A stretch of 64,000 bases of DNA from Haloterrigena salifodinae. GTDB lineage: Archaea > Halobacteriota > Halobacteria > Halobacteriales > Natrialbaceae. Every line of letters begins with the position of its first letter. The first letter of the stretch is position 1. Of the stretch, positions 41,579 to 50,629 are shown one piece after another. The notes beneath the pieces were generated by a model. The model had not been told where the DNA came from. It searched no databases and saw nothing but the letters and a program-made list of their open reading frames with translations. A program made the position numbers and the translations under genes. The stretch is taken from positions 310,001-374,000 of the forward strand of contig NZ_RQWN01000004.1 of NCBI RefSeq assembly GCF_003977755.1, in the 5' to 3' direction.

Positions 41579-43294
41579 ATGGTTCAGGTTACGGATCCCG
41601 ACGGGACCATCACGATCGACGTCGACCCGAACGGGGAGTTGCACGTAGATCGATCCAGAGAGACCGTTTTCGAACCGTCTCCCTACGGACTTCCGACGCC
41701 GTACGGCTCGTTTCCCGAAGAATTCGAACTCGACGACGTGCAAACCCGTACGATCGACGAATCGTACGAACTCGTTCACGGAAAGCAGTCGAATCCGCAT
41801 CACCGAGCAGTCGAGAAAACGCTCTCGTTCGAGAGCGACGGCGGCTCGGTGGACCTCCAAGTCCGCGCCGCAGACGACGGCATCGCATACCGATACCGGT
41901 TGCGAGGCGAGCGGAACGAGTATCTTCACCCAGGCGACGAGTCCGGCTTCCGGTTCCCGCCAGGTGCCGTCGCGTGGCTCTCGGACTATCAGGCCAACCA
42001 CGAGGGACACAGCCGGCAAGTACCGGTAACCGCCATCGACGGGGAGTACAATCTCCCCGGGCTCTTCCGCGTCGAGGACACTTGGGCACTCGTATGCGAG
42101 GCCGGCGTCGACGGCAATTGGATGGCCGGCCGACTCGTCGGAACGAACGACGACGCGCCGGGCGTCGACATCGGATTCCCCGACTCCCACCCGACGTCAC
42201 ACGTGTGGGCCGACGACCCCGTGACGACGCCGTGGCGCGTTGCGATCATCGGCGACCTCGCGACCGTGGTCGAGTCGACGCTCCCGACCGACCTCGTCGA
42301 CGGGCCGCGGATCGACAGCGACTGGGTCGAACCCGGTCGCGTCGCGTGGTCGTGGTGGTCGAGTGACTCGAGCGTCCGGTCGCTCGAGGAGGAGCGCGCG
42401 TACGTCGACTACGCCGCGGAGCGGGGGTGGGAGTACGTGTTGGTCGACGCCGGCTGGGACGACGAGTGGCTCCCGGACCTCGTCGCGTACGCGAACGACG
42501 CCGGCGTCGACGTCGAACTCTGGTCGCACTTCATCGACCTGAACGCGGAGTCAAAGCGCGAGGAACGCCTTTCGAGGTGGGCCGAGTGGGGTGTCGCCGG
42601 CATCAAGGTCGACTTCATGGACAGCGATGACCAGGGGCGGATGCAGTTCTACGACGACCTCGCTCGCGCCGCCGCCGAATACGAACTGACCGTGGACTTC
42701 CACGGGTCGGCCGTCCCGACAGGGCTCCGCCGGCGCTGGCCCCACATTATGACGTACGAGGGCGTTCGCGGCGCCGAGTACTACAAGTGGACGACGAACA
42801 CGCCCGAGCACAACGCGACGCTCCCCTTTACCCGCAACGTCGTCGGTCCGATGGACTACACGCCCGTGACATTTTCCGCCGATCGACGCGCGACATCGGC
42901 GGGTCACGAACTCGCGCTGTCGGTCGTCTACGAGTCCGGACTCCAGCATTACGCCGACGGCATCGAGACCTACGAGTCGTACCCGATCGCAGAGCGCGTC
43001 CTCGAGGCCGTTCCGGCGGCCTGGGACGAGACGAAGTTCCTCCGCGGCCGACCCGGATCGGAGGCCACGTTCGCGCGACGGAAAGGCGACGACTGGTTCG
43101 TCGGCTCGATCACCGCCGGTCCGGCGTGCTCGATCGCGGTGCCGCTCTCGTTTCTCGACGGGGAGACGACGGCCGTCGTCGCGACCGACGCCGACGAGGG
43201 TACCGGTCTCGAGGAGTACGAACGCGCGGTATCGCCGGACGAATCGCTTCGCGTGTCGACCGCGGGGAACGGCGGCTTCGTCGTTCGACTCTGA
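41579..43294 (+). CDS. GH97 family glycoside hydrolase
   Basis: A 571-residue GH97 protein (alpha-glucosidase/alpha-galactosidase family). The N-terminal super-sandwich domain is followed by a TIM barrel with YVLVDAGWDDEW, GIKVDFMDSDDQ and TYEGVRGAEYYKW, all typical, then a C-terminal beta domain. Retaining and inverting forms exist and cannot be separated by eye. It lacks a signal peptide and is shorter than many bacterial members at about 650-700. Probable role: removing galactose or glucose side units from imported rhamnogalacturonan fragments (inference). Confidence 0.9.
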   Translation: MVQVTDPDGTITIDVDPNGELHVDRSRETVFEPSPYGLPTPYGSFPEEFELDDVQTRTIDESYELVHGKQSNPHHRAVEKTLSFESDGGSVDLQVRAADDGIAYRYRLRGERNEYLHPGDESGFRFPPGAVAWLSDYQANHEGHSRQVPVTAIDGEYNLPGLFRVEDTWALVCEAGVDGNWMAGRLVGTNDDAPGVDIGFPDSHPTSHVWADDPVTTPWRVAIIGDLATVVESTLPTDLVDGPRIDSDWVEPGRVAWSWWSSDSSVRSLEEERAYVDYAAERGWEYVLVDAGWDDEWLPDLVAYANDAGVDVELWSHFIDLNAESKREERLSRWAEWGVAGIKVDFMDSDDQGRMQFYDDLARAAAEYELTVDFHGSAVPTGLRRRWPHIMTYEGVRGAEYYKWTTNTPEHNATLPFTRNVVGPMDYTPVTFSADRRATSAGHELALSVVYESGLQHYADGIETYESYPIAERVLEAVPAAWDETKFLRGRPGSEATFARRKGDDWFVGSITAGPACSIAVPLSFLDGETTAVVATDADEGTGLEEYERAVSPDESLRVSTAGNGGFVVRL

Positions 43295-43374
43295 GGCCGA
43301 CCGTCGGGGACCGCTCTCCTGGTCACGATGCGACTGTCGGTTTTCTCACAAAGTTTAGTAGCGTTGGATACGGT

Positions 43375-43390
43375 ATCGTTTGTAAACGAT
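43375..43390. promoter_or_regulatory. Inverted repeat overlapping the lactonase start codon
   Basis: ATCGTTT-gt-AAACGAT, perfect 7-bp arms, ends inside the ATG at 43389. Such a position would block initiation if bound; regulator unknown. Confidence 0.4.
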
Positions 43391-44258
43391 GGTGCTTGAC
43401 ACGCATACTCACGCCTGGGCGCAACCGAACCGGAACCACCCCTGGGTCAACGGCCCGCTCGTCGAGACCGTCGACGAGTTTTCCGTCGACGCGGTCTACA
43501 CCGCGGAGAAACTCCTCGAAGACATGGATTCCGTCGGTATCGATGAGGCGGTGGTCGTCGGCTACCCGATTTGCGAGTGGACTGACAACTGGTACACCGT
43601 CCGGTGCGTCGAGGAGCACGACGACCTCACCGGGATCGTGATGCTCGACCCATTCGCCGACGACGCGGCCGGCCGACTGCGTGAGGCGATGGCCGTCGAC
43701 GGCGTGCTCGGCTTCCGGCTGGGCACGATCTGCCCGTACGACCGCATGTGGGAGATGTTCGATCCGACGGTGAGCTGGCTGCGCGACGCGATCGACGAGA
43801 CCGAGTTCTGGGCGGCCGCTCGCGAGACCGACGCACTGGTCCAAATTCTGGCCCACGTGGACCAGCTCGAGCAGGTGCTCGACCTCGTTGAAACCTATCC
43901 CGAGCTCTCCTACGCGCTCGATCACTTCTGTCACGCCGGTCCCGACGTCCCGCCCGGCAAAGCGCTCGCCGCGCTCGAGCCCCTCGCCGGCGACGAGTAC
44001 GACGTTGCCGTGAAAATCTCCGAGGTCGTCCACCGCTCCGAGAAGGAGTTCCCCTACCGCGATATGCACGACCACGTCCGCTGGCTGCTCGAGACCTTCG
44101 GGCGCGAGCGGGTCGTCTGGGGCTCGGACTTCCCGAACGTCAGCGATGAGGCGAGCTACGCGGAGAGTCTCGAGTGGCTCCAGCACGTCGACTGTCTCTC
44201 GAAGAACGACCGCAAGTGGCTCACCGAACGATCGATTCGGGAGTTGTACGGAATCTGA
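43389..44258 (+). CDS. Amidohydrolase 2 family, L-rhamnono-lactonase candidate
   Basis: A 289-residue metal-dependent hydrolase of the amidohydrolase-2/COG3618 group. It opens with LDTHTHAW (metal-binding HxH), has LDHFCHAG in the middle and ends with VVWGSDFPN (metal-ligand Asp). Family members include the L-rhamnono-gamma-lactonase and L-fuconolactonase of oxidative deoxy-sugar pathways. In this neighbourhood, opening L-rhamnono-lactone before the dehydratase is the best reading. It converges with the FAH-family gene 3 nt away. Confidence 0.85.
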   Translation: MVLDTHTHAWAQPNRNHPWVNGPLVETVDEFSVDAVYTAEKLLEDMDSVGIDEAVVVGYPICEWTDNWYTVRCVEEHDDLTGIVMLDPFADDAAGRLREAMAVDGVLGFRLGTICPYDRMWEMFDPTVSWLRDAIDETEFWAAARETDALVQILAHVDQLEQVLDLVETYPELSYALDHFCHAGPDVPPGKALAALEPLAGDEYDVAVKISEVVHRSEKEFPYRDMHDHVRWLLETFGRERVVWGSDFPNVSDEASYAESLEWLQHVDCLSKNDRKWLTERSIRELYGI

Positions 44259-44261
44259 GCG

Positions 44262-45104
44262 CTACTGTTCGACGACGTGATTCTCGAGCGTGCCGATCCC
44301 CTCGACCTCGGCCTCGACCGTGTCGCCGGGCGAGAGCAGTTCCGGCGGCTCGCGGAAGATGCCGACGCCGCCCGGAGTACCGGTCGAGATGACGGTGCCG
44401 GGCTGGAGCGTCATTCGGTGGCTGAGGAACTCGATGGTGTCGCCAACGTCGAAGATGAACTCCGCCGTCGAGGACTCCTGTTTCACCTCGCCGTTGACCC
44501 GGAGTTCGACCTCGGCGTCGTTGGCATCGATCGCGTCGGGCGCGGTCAGAGCCGGCCCCATCGGCGCGAACGTGTCGTAGCTCTTGCCCCGGAAGAACTG
44601 GCCGTCTTCGAACTGGGCGTCGCGCGCGCTGACGTCGTTGACGACCGTGTAGCCGGCGACGTACTCCTCGGCCTCGTCGGCCGAGACGTCGCAGGCGGTT
44701 CGGCCGATGACGACGCCGAGTTCAACCTCGTAGTCGACCTGCTCGACGTCCTCGGGGTGGACGATCGGCGCGTCGGGCCCAGTGACGCTTCCGGGCGATT
44801 TCGCGAACAGCATCGGGGTGTCGGGGATCTCTTCGTCCTGCTCTTCGGCGTGGTCGTAGTAGTTCAGGCCGACGCAGATGATCTGCTCGACCGACGGGAT
44901 CGGCACCAGCCGGTCCTCGTCGTCGGGGTCGTCGATTTCCGGGAGTTCCCCGGTCTCAACGGCGCGCCGGACGCGGCGACGGTAGCCGGGCGTGGCGAGG
45001 TCCTCGAGTGACGGTGCTCCGAAGCGGTCCAGCGCGTAGGTCCGGTCGTCGACGGAAACGCCCCAGCGGACGCCGCCATCGGTCGCGAATCGAACGAATT
45101 GCAT
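44262..45104 (-). CDS. FAH-family hydrolase, 2,4-diketo-3-deoxy-L-rhamnonate hydrolase candidate
   Basis: A 280-residue fumarylacetoacetate-hydrolase-family protein. Visible pieces: GLNYYDHAEE, the metal-binding YEVELGVVIG (Glu-x-Glu pattern) and VNDVSARD. Members cleave C-C bonds of diketo acids. In the archaeal L-rhamnose route a member of this family splits 2,4-diketo-3-deoxy-L-rhamnonate to pyruvate and L-lactate; adjacent lactonase and lactate-oxidation genes fit this exactly. ATG 45104 opens MQFVRFATDGG. Confidence 0.88.
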   Translation of the reverse strand: MQFVRFATDGGVRWGVSVDDRTYALDRFGAPSLEDLATPGYRRRVRRAVETGELPEIDDPDDEDRLVPIPSVEQIICVGLNYYDHAEEQDEEIPDTPMLFAKSPGSVTGPDAPIVHPEDVEQVDYEVELGVVIGRTACDVSADEAEEYVAGYTVVNDVSARDAQFEDGQFFRGKSYDTFAPMGPALTAPDAIDANDAEVELRVNGEVKQESSTAEFIFDVGDTIEFLSHRMTLQPGTVISTGTPGGVGIFREPPELLSPGDTVEAEVEGIGTLENHVVEQ

Positions 45105-45233
45105 CGTCTCGAAATTCCGGTCCTGGATCTTGAATCTTTCTCTCGACGGTGCGCGAACGAAACCATCCGCCCGATCGCGCGGACTCGCCGAGCGGACGCG
45201 GTCTCGTCAAACGGAAGCGGAACCGTCCGGAGA

Positions 45234-47459
45234 TCACTCGGACCCGTCCGGAGCAACGAGAGAAATCGGATGTCGCGGTCGGCGGGCTAACAGTCCGTCC
45301 AGTTGCTCGAGACACGACGTCCCGCTGGCCACGACCGTTCGATCGGCGGCCTCGGGCATCTCGAACTGTTCTTTCAGTCGCTCGCCGACATCCACGCTCA
45401 ACTCGTAGTACTCGCTCTTGTAGCCGAAGCTCCCAGCCATCCCGCAACACTCGACGTCGGAGGTGACGACATCGTACCCCAGCCGTTCGAGGACGTCCGT
45501 CGTGTACGCCTCGAGTTCGAGCGTGCGCTGCTGGCAGTGGGAGTGGTACGCGAGGGCGGAGCCGGCGCCGCCCGCGTCGTCGGCGCCGCTCAGCGACGCG
45601 GGATCGACCCCGTTCTCGAGCAGGCCGTAGACGTACTCGAACACCTCGTAGCTGCGCTCGGCGATCGTCTCGGAGCGCCGCTCGTCGAGCAGGCGCTCGT
45701 ACTCGCCGCGGAACATCGCGAGGTCGCTGGGCTCGACGGCGACGACGTCGTAGCCGGCTTCGAGGTAGGGCTCGAGATTCGCGGAAACCTCGCGAGCGTG
45801 GTCTTCCGCGGTGGCGATCATCCCCTGCGAGAGCGGCGCGCGGCCCGAGGATGCGACCTCGGGGACTTCGACCGCGACGCCCAGCGCCTCGAGCGTTCGC
45901 ACCGTCGCCTTCCCGCGGTCGGTCCGAATATAGTTCGTGTAGAGGTCGGGGTAGACGACGGCGTGGTAATCGGCGTCGACGGGACGGGGAACGTCCCGGT
46001 TCCGGAACCACTCCACGAACGTCTCGCGCTCGAATTCGGGCAGGTCGCGGCGGCGGTCGACGCCGAGTACTCGCTCCATAGCCAGCCGCGAGGGGAGCGT
46101 GTCCGCGACCCAGTTCGAAACGGGCGCGGTCGCGGAGCCGAGTTTGGCCAGCGTCGCAAAGTTACCGAAGAACCGTTTTTGCAGGTCCATCCCGGCCGGC
46201 TCTTCGTCAGGCGTGAGTCCCTCGACCAGAAAGTCGAGTTGACCGTCCTCAGCCCCGCGATTGCGCCGGTCGCGGACGACCGTGTTGATCCACGGGATAT
46301 CGATCTTCACCGGACACTGATTGACACACCGCGAGCAGCCGGTACAGAGGTCGTTGAAGTCGTCGGCCGACTCCCGGCCGTGGACGCCGGCCTCCCAGCC
46401 GGTCGCGATGCCTCCGGAGTAGGTCTCGCCGCCGAAGGCGTGGCCGCCGACCGACTGGAAGTTCGCACACGAGTTCGAGCAGGCGCCGCAGCGGATGCAG
46501 TACAGGGTCTCCCGGAGCTGGTCGTCCTCGCGCATGTCCATCCGGCCGTTGTCCAGCAAGACGAGGTGAAAGTCTCGGTCGGCCGGGTCGTCGGCGATCG
46601 GACCGTCGTCGTCGAAGTCGACCGGCGGCGTCGCGACCGGCGGCGAGAACAGCGAGACGTAGGAGGTGATGTCCTGACCCGTCCCCGAGCGCGCGATCAA
46701 TTCGACGAACGGCTGGAGGTCCTCGAACGTCGGCACGATCTTCTCGACGCCCGCCACCGCGACGTGGGTGTCGGGCACGGCGACGGTCTTGCGGGCGTTC
46801 CCCTCGCTGGTGACCAGCGCCATCGTCCCCGTGTCCGCGGTCACGAAGTTGGCGCCGGTGACGCCGATGTCCGCGTTCTCGATCCGGTCGCCGAGGTACT
46901 CCCGTGCGAACGCGGTCAACTCTTCGGCCGTCTCGAGTTCCATATCCGGGTCGAAGTACTCGTTGAACAGGGCGGCGATCTCCTCGCGCGACTGGTGGAT
47001 CGCCGGCGCGACGAGATGACTGGGCGCCTCGTCGGCAACCTGCAGAACGAACTCGCCGAGGTCGGTCTCCCAGACGTCACAGCCCTCGGCGTCGAGGGCC
47101 TCGTTCAAATCGATCTCCTCGGTCGTCATCGACTTGGACTTGACGACGGTCTCGGCCGCCCGTTCACGGGCGAGTTCGCGGACGTACCGGTTCGCGTCGG
47201 CGGCGTCGTCGGCGAGGTAGACGGTCCCACCGTTTTCCTCGACCGTCTCGCGCACCCGCTCGATCAGTTCGGGGAGGCGCTCGATCGCGTCCTCCTTGAT
47301 CGCCCGCGCCCGATCCTTGTACGCGTCGTACTCCTCGAGCCGGTCGACGGAGTCGTACCGGCCCTCATTGAACCCGCGGGTGTTGCGCTCGACGCTGTCG
47401 CCTTCCGCGGCCATGATCCGCCGGATCCGATCGGCCGTTCGAGAGCGGTCGGTCGCCAT
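45234..47459 (-). CDS. LutB-LutA fusion, L-lactate dehydrogenase iron-sulfur subunit
   Basis: A 741-residue fusion. The N-terminal half is LutB-like: a LUD domain (about residues 60-300) followed by two 4Fe-4S motifs, CIRCGACSNSC and CTGCSRCVNQC. The C-terminal half is LutA-like with CCG-type segments, including HSHCQQRT and VECCGMAGSFGYKSEYYE. In bacteria LutA, LutB and LutC are three proteins that together oxidise L-lactate to pyruvate; here two are one chain. The start codon shares one base with the stop of lutC (TAATG). Role: consume L-lactate from rhamnose breakdown. Confidence 0.92.
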   Translation of the reverse strand: MATDRSRTADRIRRIMAAEGDSVERNTRGFNEGRYDSVDRLEEYDAYKDRARAIKEDAIERLPELIERVRETVEENGGTVYLADDAADANRYVRELARERAAETVVKSKSMTTEEIDLNEALDAEGCDVWETDLGEFVLQVADEAPSHLVAPAIHQSREEIAALFNEYFDPDMELETAEELTAFAREYLGDRIENADIGVTGANFVTADTGTMALVTSEGNARKTVAVPDTHVAVAGVEKIVPTFEDLQPFVELIARSGTGQDITSYVSLFSPPVATPPVDFDDDGPIADDPADRDFHLVLLDNGRMDMREDDQLRETLYCIRCGACSNSCANFQSVGGHAFGGETYSGGIATGWEAGVHGRESADDFNDLCTGCSRCVNQCPVKIDIPWINTVVRDRRNRGAEDGQLDFLVEGLTPDEEPAGMDLQKRFFGNFATLAKLGSATAPVSNWVADTLPSRLAMERVLGVDRRRDLPEFERETFVEWFRNRDVPRPVDADYHAVVYPDLYTNYIRTDRGKATVRTLEALGVAVEVPEVASSGRAPLSQGMIATAEDHAREVSANLEPYLEAGYDVVAVEPSDLAMFRGEYERLLDERRSETIAERSYEVFEYVYGLLENGVDPASLSGADDAGGAGSALAYHSHCQQRTLELEAYTTDVLERLGYDVVTSDVECCGMAGSFGYKSEYYELSVDVGERLKEQFEMPEAADRTVVASGTSCLEQLDGLLARRPRHPISLVAPDGSE

Positions 47460-47971
47460 TATTCCGCCGCGTCCTCCACGATGACCGCGTGGGTCTCTCG
47501 CGGACCGTGCACGCCGTGGACGAGGTCGCCCATGTCGGCGGTCGCGCTCGGACCGGTCGCGAGCACGGCGTCGTCGTTGCCGTCGCGGAACCGCTCGCCC
47601 AAGCGCTCGAACGCCGCGGCCATGTCGGCGACGAGGTCCCGCTCGCGGACGACGACCACGTGTCGGTCGGGGAAGAGCCCGGCGAGTTCGGCGCCCGCCG
47701 GCGTTGACTCGAGGACGACCGTCCCGTAGTCGGCGACGCCGAGCGCGGCGGCCGTGACGCCACAGGTCGCCTCGCGGAGCTGGTCGGGTGTCGGCTCAAG
47801 GACGACGCCGGTCCCCTCGAGCGAGAGTTCCGCGAAGGGGATCGGCGCGCCGATGGCGGGCTCGTCGATAACGTCACCGAGCACGTCCTGAAACGCGGCC
47901 GGCGAGGTCCGGGTAACGCCGGTCCGGACGCTACCGAGGTTCGTCTCGAACGTCTCTAGCTGTGTCTGCAT
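47459..47971 (-). CDS. lutC: LutC, LUD-domain lactate utilisation protein
   Basis: A 170-residue LUD-domain protein that completes the LutABC lactate-oxidation system. Recognisable pieces: GVTAAALGVADYGTVVLES and HVVVVRERDLV, then VLATGPSATADMGDLVHGVHGPRETHAVIVED at the C-terminus, diagnostic of LutC. The ATG at 47971 starts MQTQLETFE; upstream open frame is not conserved. It heads the unit with the LutBA fusion. A 9-mer TGGATCTTG is present before this gene (48004) and also before the FAH-family gene (45124). Confidence 0.9.
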   Translation of the reverse strand: MQTQLETFETNLGSVRTGVTRTSPAAFQDVLGDVIDEPAIGAPIPFAELSLEGTGVVLEPTPDQLREATCGVTAAALGVADYGTVVLESTPAGAELAGLFPDRHVVVVRERDLVADMAAAFERLGERFRDGNDDAVLATGPSATADMGDLVHGVHGPRETHAVIVEDAAE

Positions 47972-48343
47972 TGCGTAGTCGTGACTAACCGATGCCAGGG
48001 ATTTGGATCTTGTCATTACCCACCATATCGCGTAACGAACGTACCGATCGGTCACACAGCGGCGGGTCCGCATCAGAGTCGGCGATCCCGGGTTGCAGTC
48101 ACTCAGACTCGAGAATATCAGATAGATCCGTCCGGTGACACCGAAGAGACGCGATACGACAATAGGGCGGATGCTTCAATATCGGCACTCTCGGTGACGC
48201 TCGCACCGTCGGTTTCGACGGAAATACGGGGTCCCCAACTCGATCGGCGTTGTGGCGTCCTCAACTGAACCAGAGGCCGCCGGAACAGCAATATCCGGCG
48301 TGGCCGGACAAGTATTAAATATATCCTAGTTGTATGCGAGTGT
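47972..48343. other. Divergent spacer between lutC and the IclR gene
   Basis: About 370 bases carrying two divergent promoters. TTAAATATAT (about 48315-48324) is a TATA candidate about 20-29 nt before the IclR ATG. No gene. Confidence 0.45.
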
Positions 48344-49108
48344 ATGTCGAGCAAACCACGCCAACCGGTGCAGGCCGCCGCGACGACGTTCAGGATCATC
48401 GAGACGCTGCACGAACTCAACGGAGCCGGCGTCTCCGAACTCGCGGACGAACTCGAGATGCCCAAAAGTACGGTCCACGACCACCTCCAGACGCTGAACG
48501 AGGCCGAGTATCTCGTTAAGCGGGACGGTGGCTATCACGTCGGGGCGCGGTTTCTCGAGTTAGGCGGGTTCGCTCGCAGTCAGATGAAACTGTACCAGAT
48601 CGCCACCCCCGAAATCGAGAAGTTGGCAGAGGAAACCGGCGAACACGCGAACCTCATGATCGAGGAGCACGGCAAGGGGATCTTTCTCAACAAGGCGAAA
48701 GGACGGGACGCCGTGAACCTCGATACGCACATCGGCAAGCGCGTTCACCTCCACACCACCGCGTTAGGGAAGGCGATCCTCTCGAAACGCTCCGAAGCAT
48801 TCGTCGACGAGATTATCGATCGCCACGGACTCCCCCGCGTGACCGAGAAGACGCTCACGGACGCCGACGAGCTCAAGAGCCAACTGGCGGAGATCCGCGA
48901 ACGAGGGTATGCCATCGACGACGAGGAACGGGTCGCCGGAATGCGGTGTGTCGCAGCGCCGATCTGCGATAGCGACGAGACGCCCCTCGGAGCGATCAGC
49001 GTCTCGGGCCCGACGAACCGATTCAACGACGAGACGTTCAGAACCGAGATCCCGAAGACCGTTTTGAGCACCGCGAACGTCATCGAAGTGAATATGACCT
49101 ACTCCTGA
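48344..49108 (+). CDS. IclR-family transcriptional regulator (rhamnose locus)
   Basis: A 254-residue regulator. The winged HTH (residues 10-75) contains VSELADELEMPKSTVHDHLQTL; the effector domain follows, with LHTTALGKAILS and MRCVAAPI. It sits between lactate-oxidation and transporter operons, divergent from lutC and convergent with the ABC operon. Haloarchaeal rhamnose catabolism is known to be controlled by an IclR-type activator, so this is the likely locus regulator. It is only family-level similar to the IclR at 19420. Confidence 0.92.
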   Translation: MSSKPRQPVQAAATTFRIIETLHELNGAGVSELADELEMPKSTVHDHLQTLNEAEYLVKRDGGYHVGARFLELGGFARSQMKLYQIATPEIEKLAEETGEHANLMIEEHGKGIFLNKAKGRDAVNLDTHIGKRVHLHTTALGKAILSKRSEAFVDEIIDRHGLPRVTEKTLTDADELKSQLAEIRERGYAIDDEERVAGMRCVAAPICDSDETPLGAISVSGPTNRFNDETFRTEIPKTVLSTANVIEVNMTYS

Positions 49109-49265
49109 TCCAGCCGCCACACCGGAATAGGGCGCTGATCGGTCGGCTTCGTGTTGGCTACCGAATGTACAGTCAGAGAGCTGTAGAACCGGGAGCGGCG
49201 ACACGAGTCCGCAGTCAGTGGCTATTCAGGTCGCGCCGAAGCGCCGTGGGAACGAACGTCGGGCG

Positions 49266-49520
49266 CTACGAACCGTAGCGATACCAGATCCGGTACGCGA
49301 CGACTCCGACGATGGTCGCGGCGAGGAGCGAAAGCCCCCACAGCCCGAGCACACCTGCCATCGGCCCGTCGAAGAGGAGCAACCCGGCGAGCAGCAGCAG
49401 GATCGAGACCCCGATCGATACCTGGACTCCCCGACTACCCGGGAGACGCACGGATCGGCGGCGGTTGGTGTTCGGTTCACTGGACGGTTCCGTCGTGGTA
49501 GTATCAGTTATATCGGACAT
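49266..49520 (-). CDS. Small two-helix membrane protein in ABC operon
   Basis: An 84-residue protein with a Thr/Ser/Glu-rich N-terminal tail, then two helices (VSIGVSILLLLAGLLLF and GLWGLSLLAATIVGVVAYRIWY). Its start lies 23 nt after the stop of the last ABC ATPase gene, suggesting the same transcript. I do not recognise it; it could assist the importer. Confidence 0.6.
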   Translation of the reverse strand: MSDITDTTTTEPSSEPNTNRRRSVRLPGSRGVQVSIGVSILLLLAGLLLFDGPMAGVLGLWGLSLLAATIVGVVAYRIWYRYGS

Positions 49521-49543
49521 TGCTGTGTTATCGGAACGGCCGC

Positions 49544-50629
49544 TCACGGTGAGTCAACCGGCGGCTCGTCGGCTATCTCGGGGCTATTCCAGTACTCGTG
49601 GGTATCGTCCGCTCGGAAGCAGCGGGCGAAGTTCTCTTCGTTGCCGTTCGCGTGAATCCGCCCCGGATGCTGGCGTTTACACACCTCTCGAGCGTTCGGA
49701 CAGCGCGGGTGGAAGCTACAGCCGGAGGGGAGGTTCGTCGGATCGGGGACGTCGATTTTCCGCAGGGGGAACTCCTCGTCGTCCTCGTCCTCGTAGAGGT
49801 TCGCCGTCGCCCACTGCAACGCCTTCGTGTAGGGATGTTGCGGGTTCTCGACGATCTCCTCGACGGTGCCGATCTCGACGATCTCGCCGAGGTACATCAC
49901 GGCGATCCGCCCACCGGACTTTTCGGCGATGTACCGCGCGTTCGAGAGATCGTGGGAGATGAACAGGTACGAGGTCTGGAACAGGTCCTGTAGCTCGAGC
50001 ATGAGGTCCATCATCTCGACGCGCAGGGAGACGTCCAGCGCCGAGATGGCCTCGTCGGCCAGGATCAGATCGGGATTCAACAACAGCGCGCGAACGAGGA
50101 CCGCGCGCTGAGTTTCCCCGCCGCTCAGCTGGTGGGGGTACCGATTCAGGTAATCGCTCGGTGGCGACATCCCGACGCGTTCGAACAGCGTGTGGATGCG
50201 CTCCTCTCGCTCCTCGCGGCTGAGTTCGGGGTACCACTTCTTCAGCGGGAGCATCAGCGAGGTGAGGATCCGCTGGTTCGGGTTGAGCGCGCTCCCCGGA
50301 TCCTGGTGGATGATCTGGAGCGAGTGGCGGATCTCGTCGAATGGGATCGAGGCGTTACTAGAATCGTTTCGCGCCTCCCAGATGTCCTGGCCGCGGTAGC
50401 TGACCGTTCCGCTGGTCGGCTTCTGGGCGCCGATCGCCGTCTTTCCGAGCGTCGATTTCCCGCAGCCGCTCTCGCCGATCAGCGTGAGCGTCTCCTCTTC
50501 GCCGAGCTCGAGGGAGACGTCGTTGACCGCGCGGACCGTCTCCGAGTCGCCGAAGAGATCGAGCACGCCACCGTCGTCGGTGAACTCGACGGAGACGCCG
50601 TCCATCGAGAGCATCGGGTCGGACACCAT
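49544..50629 (-). CDS. Peptide-type ABC transporter ATPase (DppF/OppF)
   Basis: A 361-residue ATPase. Walker A GESGCGKSTL, signature LSGGETQRAVLVRALLL and Walker B LILADEAISALD are plain, and the C-terminal OppF-type extension ends with a cysteine cluster (CSFHPRCPNAREVC) for an iron-sulfur site. It pairs with the next upstream ATPase, sharing one base of start and stop. It energises import by the permeases at 51763-53770. A carbohydrate rather than peptide cargo is inferred from the surrounding genes. Confidence 0.93.
   Translation of the reverse strand: MVSDPMLSMDGVSVEFTDDGGVLDLFGDSETVRAVNDVSLELGEEETLTLIGESGCGKSTLGKTAIGAQKPTSGTVSYRGQDIWEARNDSSNASIPFDEIRHSLQIIHQDPGSALNPNQRILTSLMLPLKKWYPELSREEREERIHTLFERVGMSPPSDYLNRYPHQLSGGETQRAVLVRALLLNPDLILADEAISALDVSLRVEMMDLMLELQDLFQTSYLFISHDLSNARYIAEKSGGRIAVMYLGEIVEIGTVEEIVENPQHPYTKALQWATANLYEDEDDEEFPLRKIDVPDPTNLPSGCSFHPRCPNAREVCKRQHPGRIHANGNEENFARCFRADDTHEYWNSPEIADEPPVDSP

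Noticed and set aside
40553-43294. A continuous 913-codon frame covering the GH97 gene
   Set aside because: The first 340 codons are an arginine-rich shadow of the zinc dehydrogenase gene; homologous GH97 sequence begins at the ATG at 41579.
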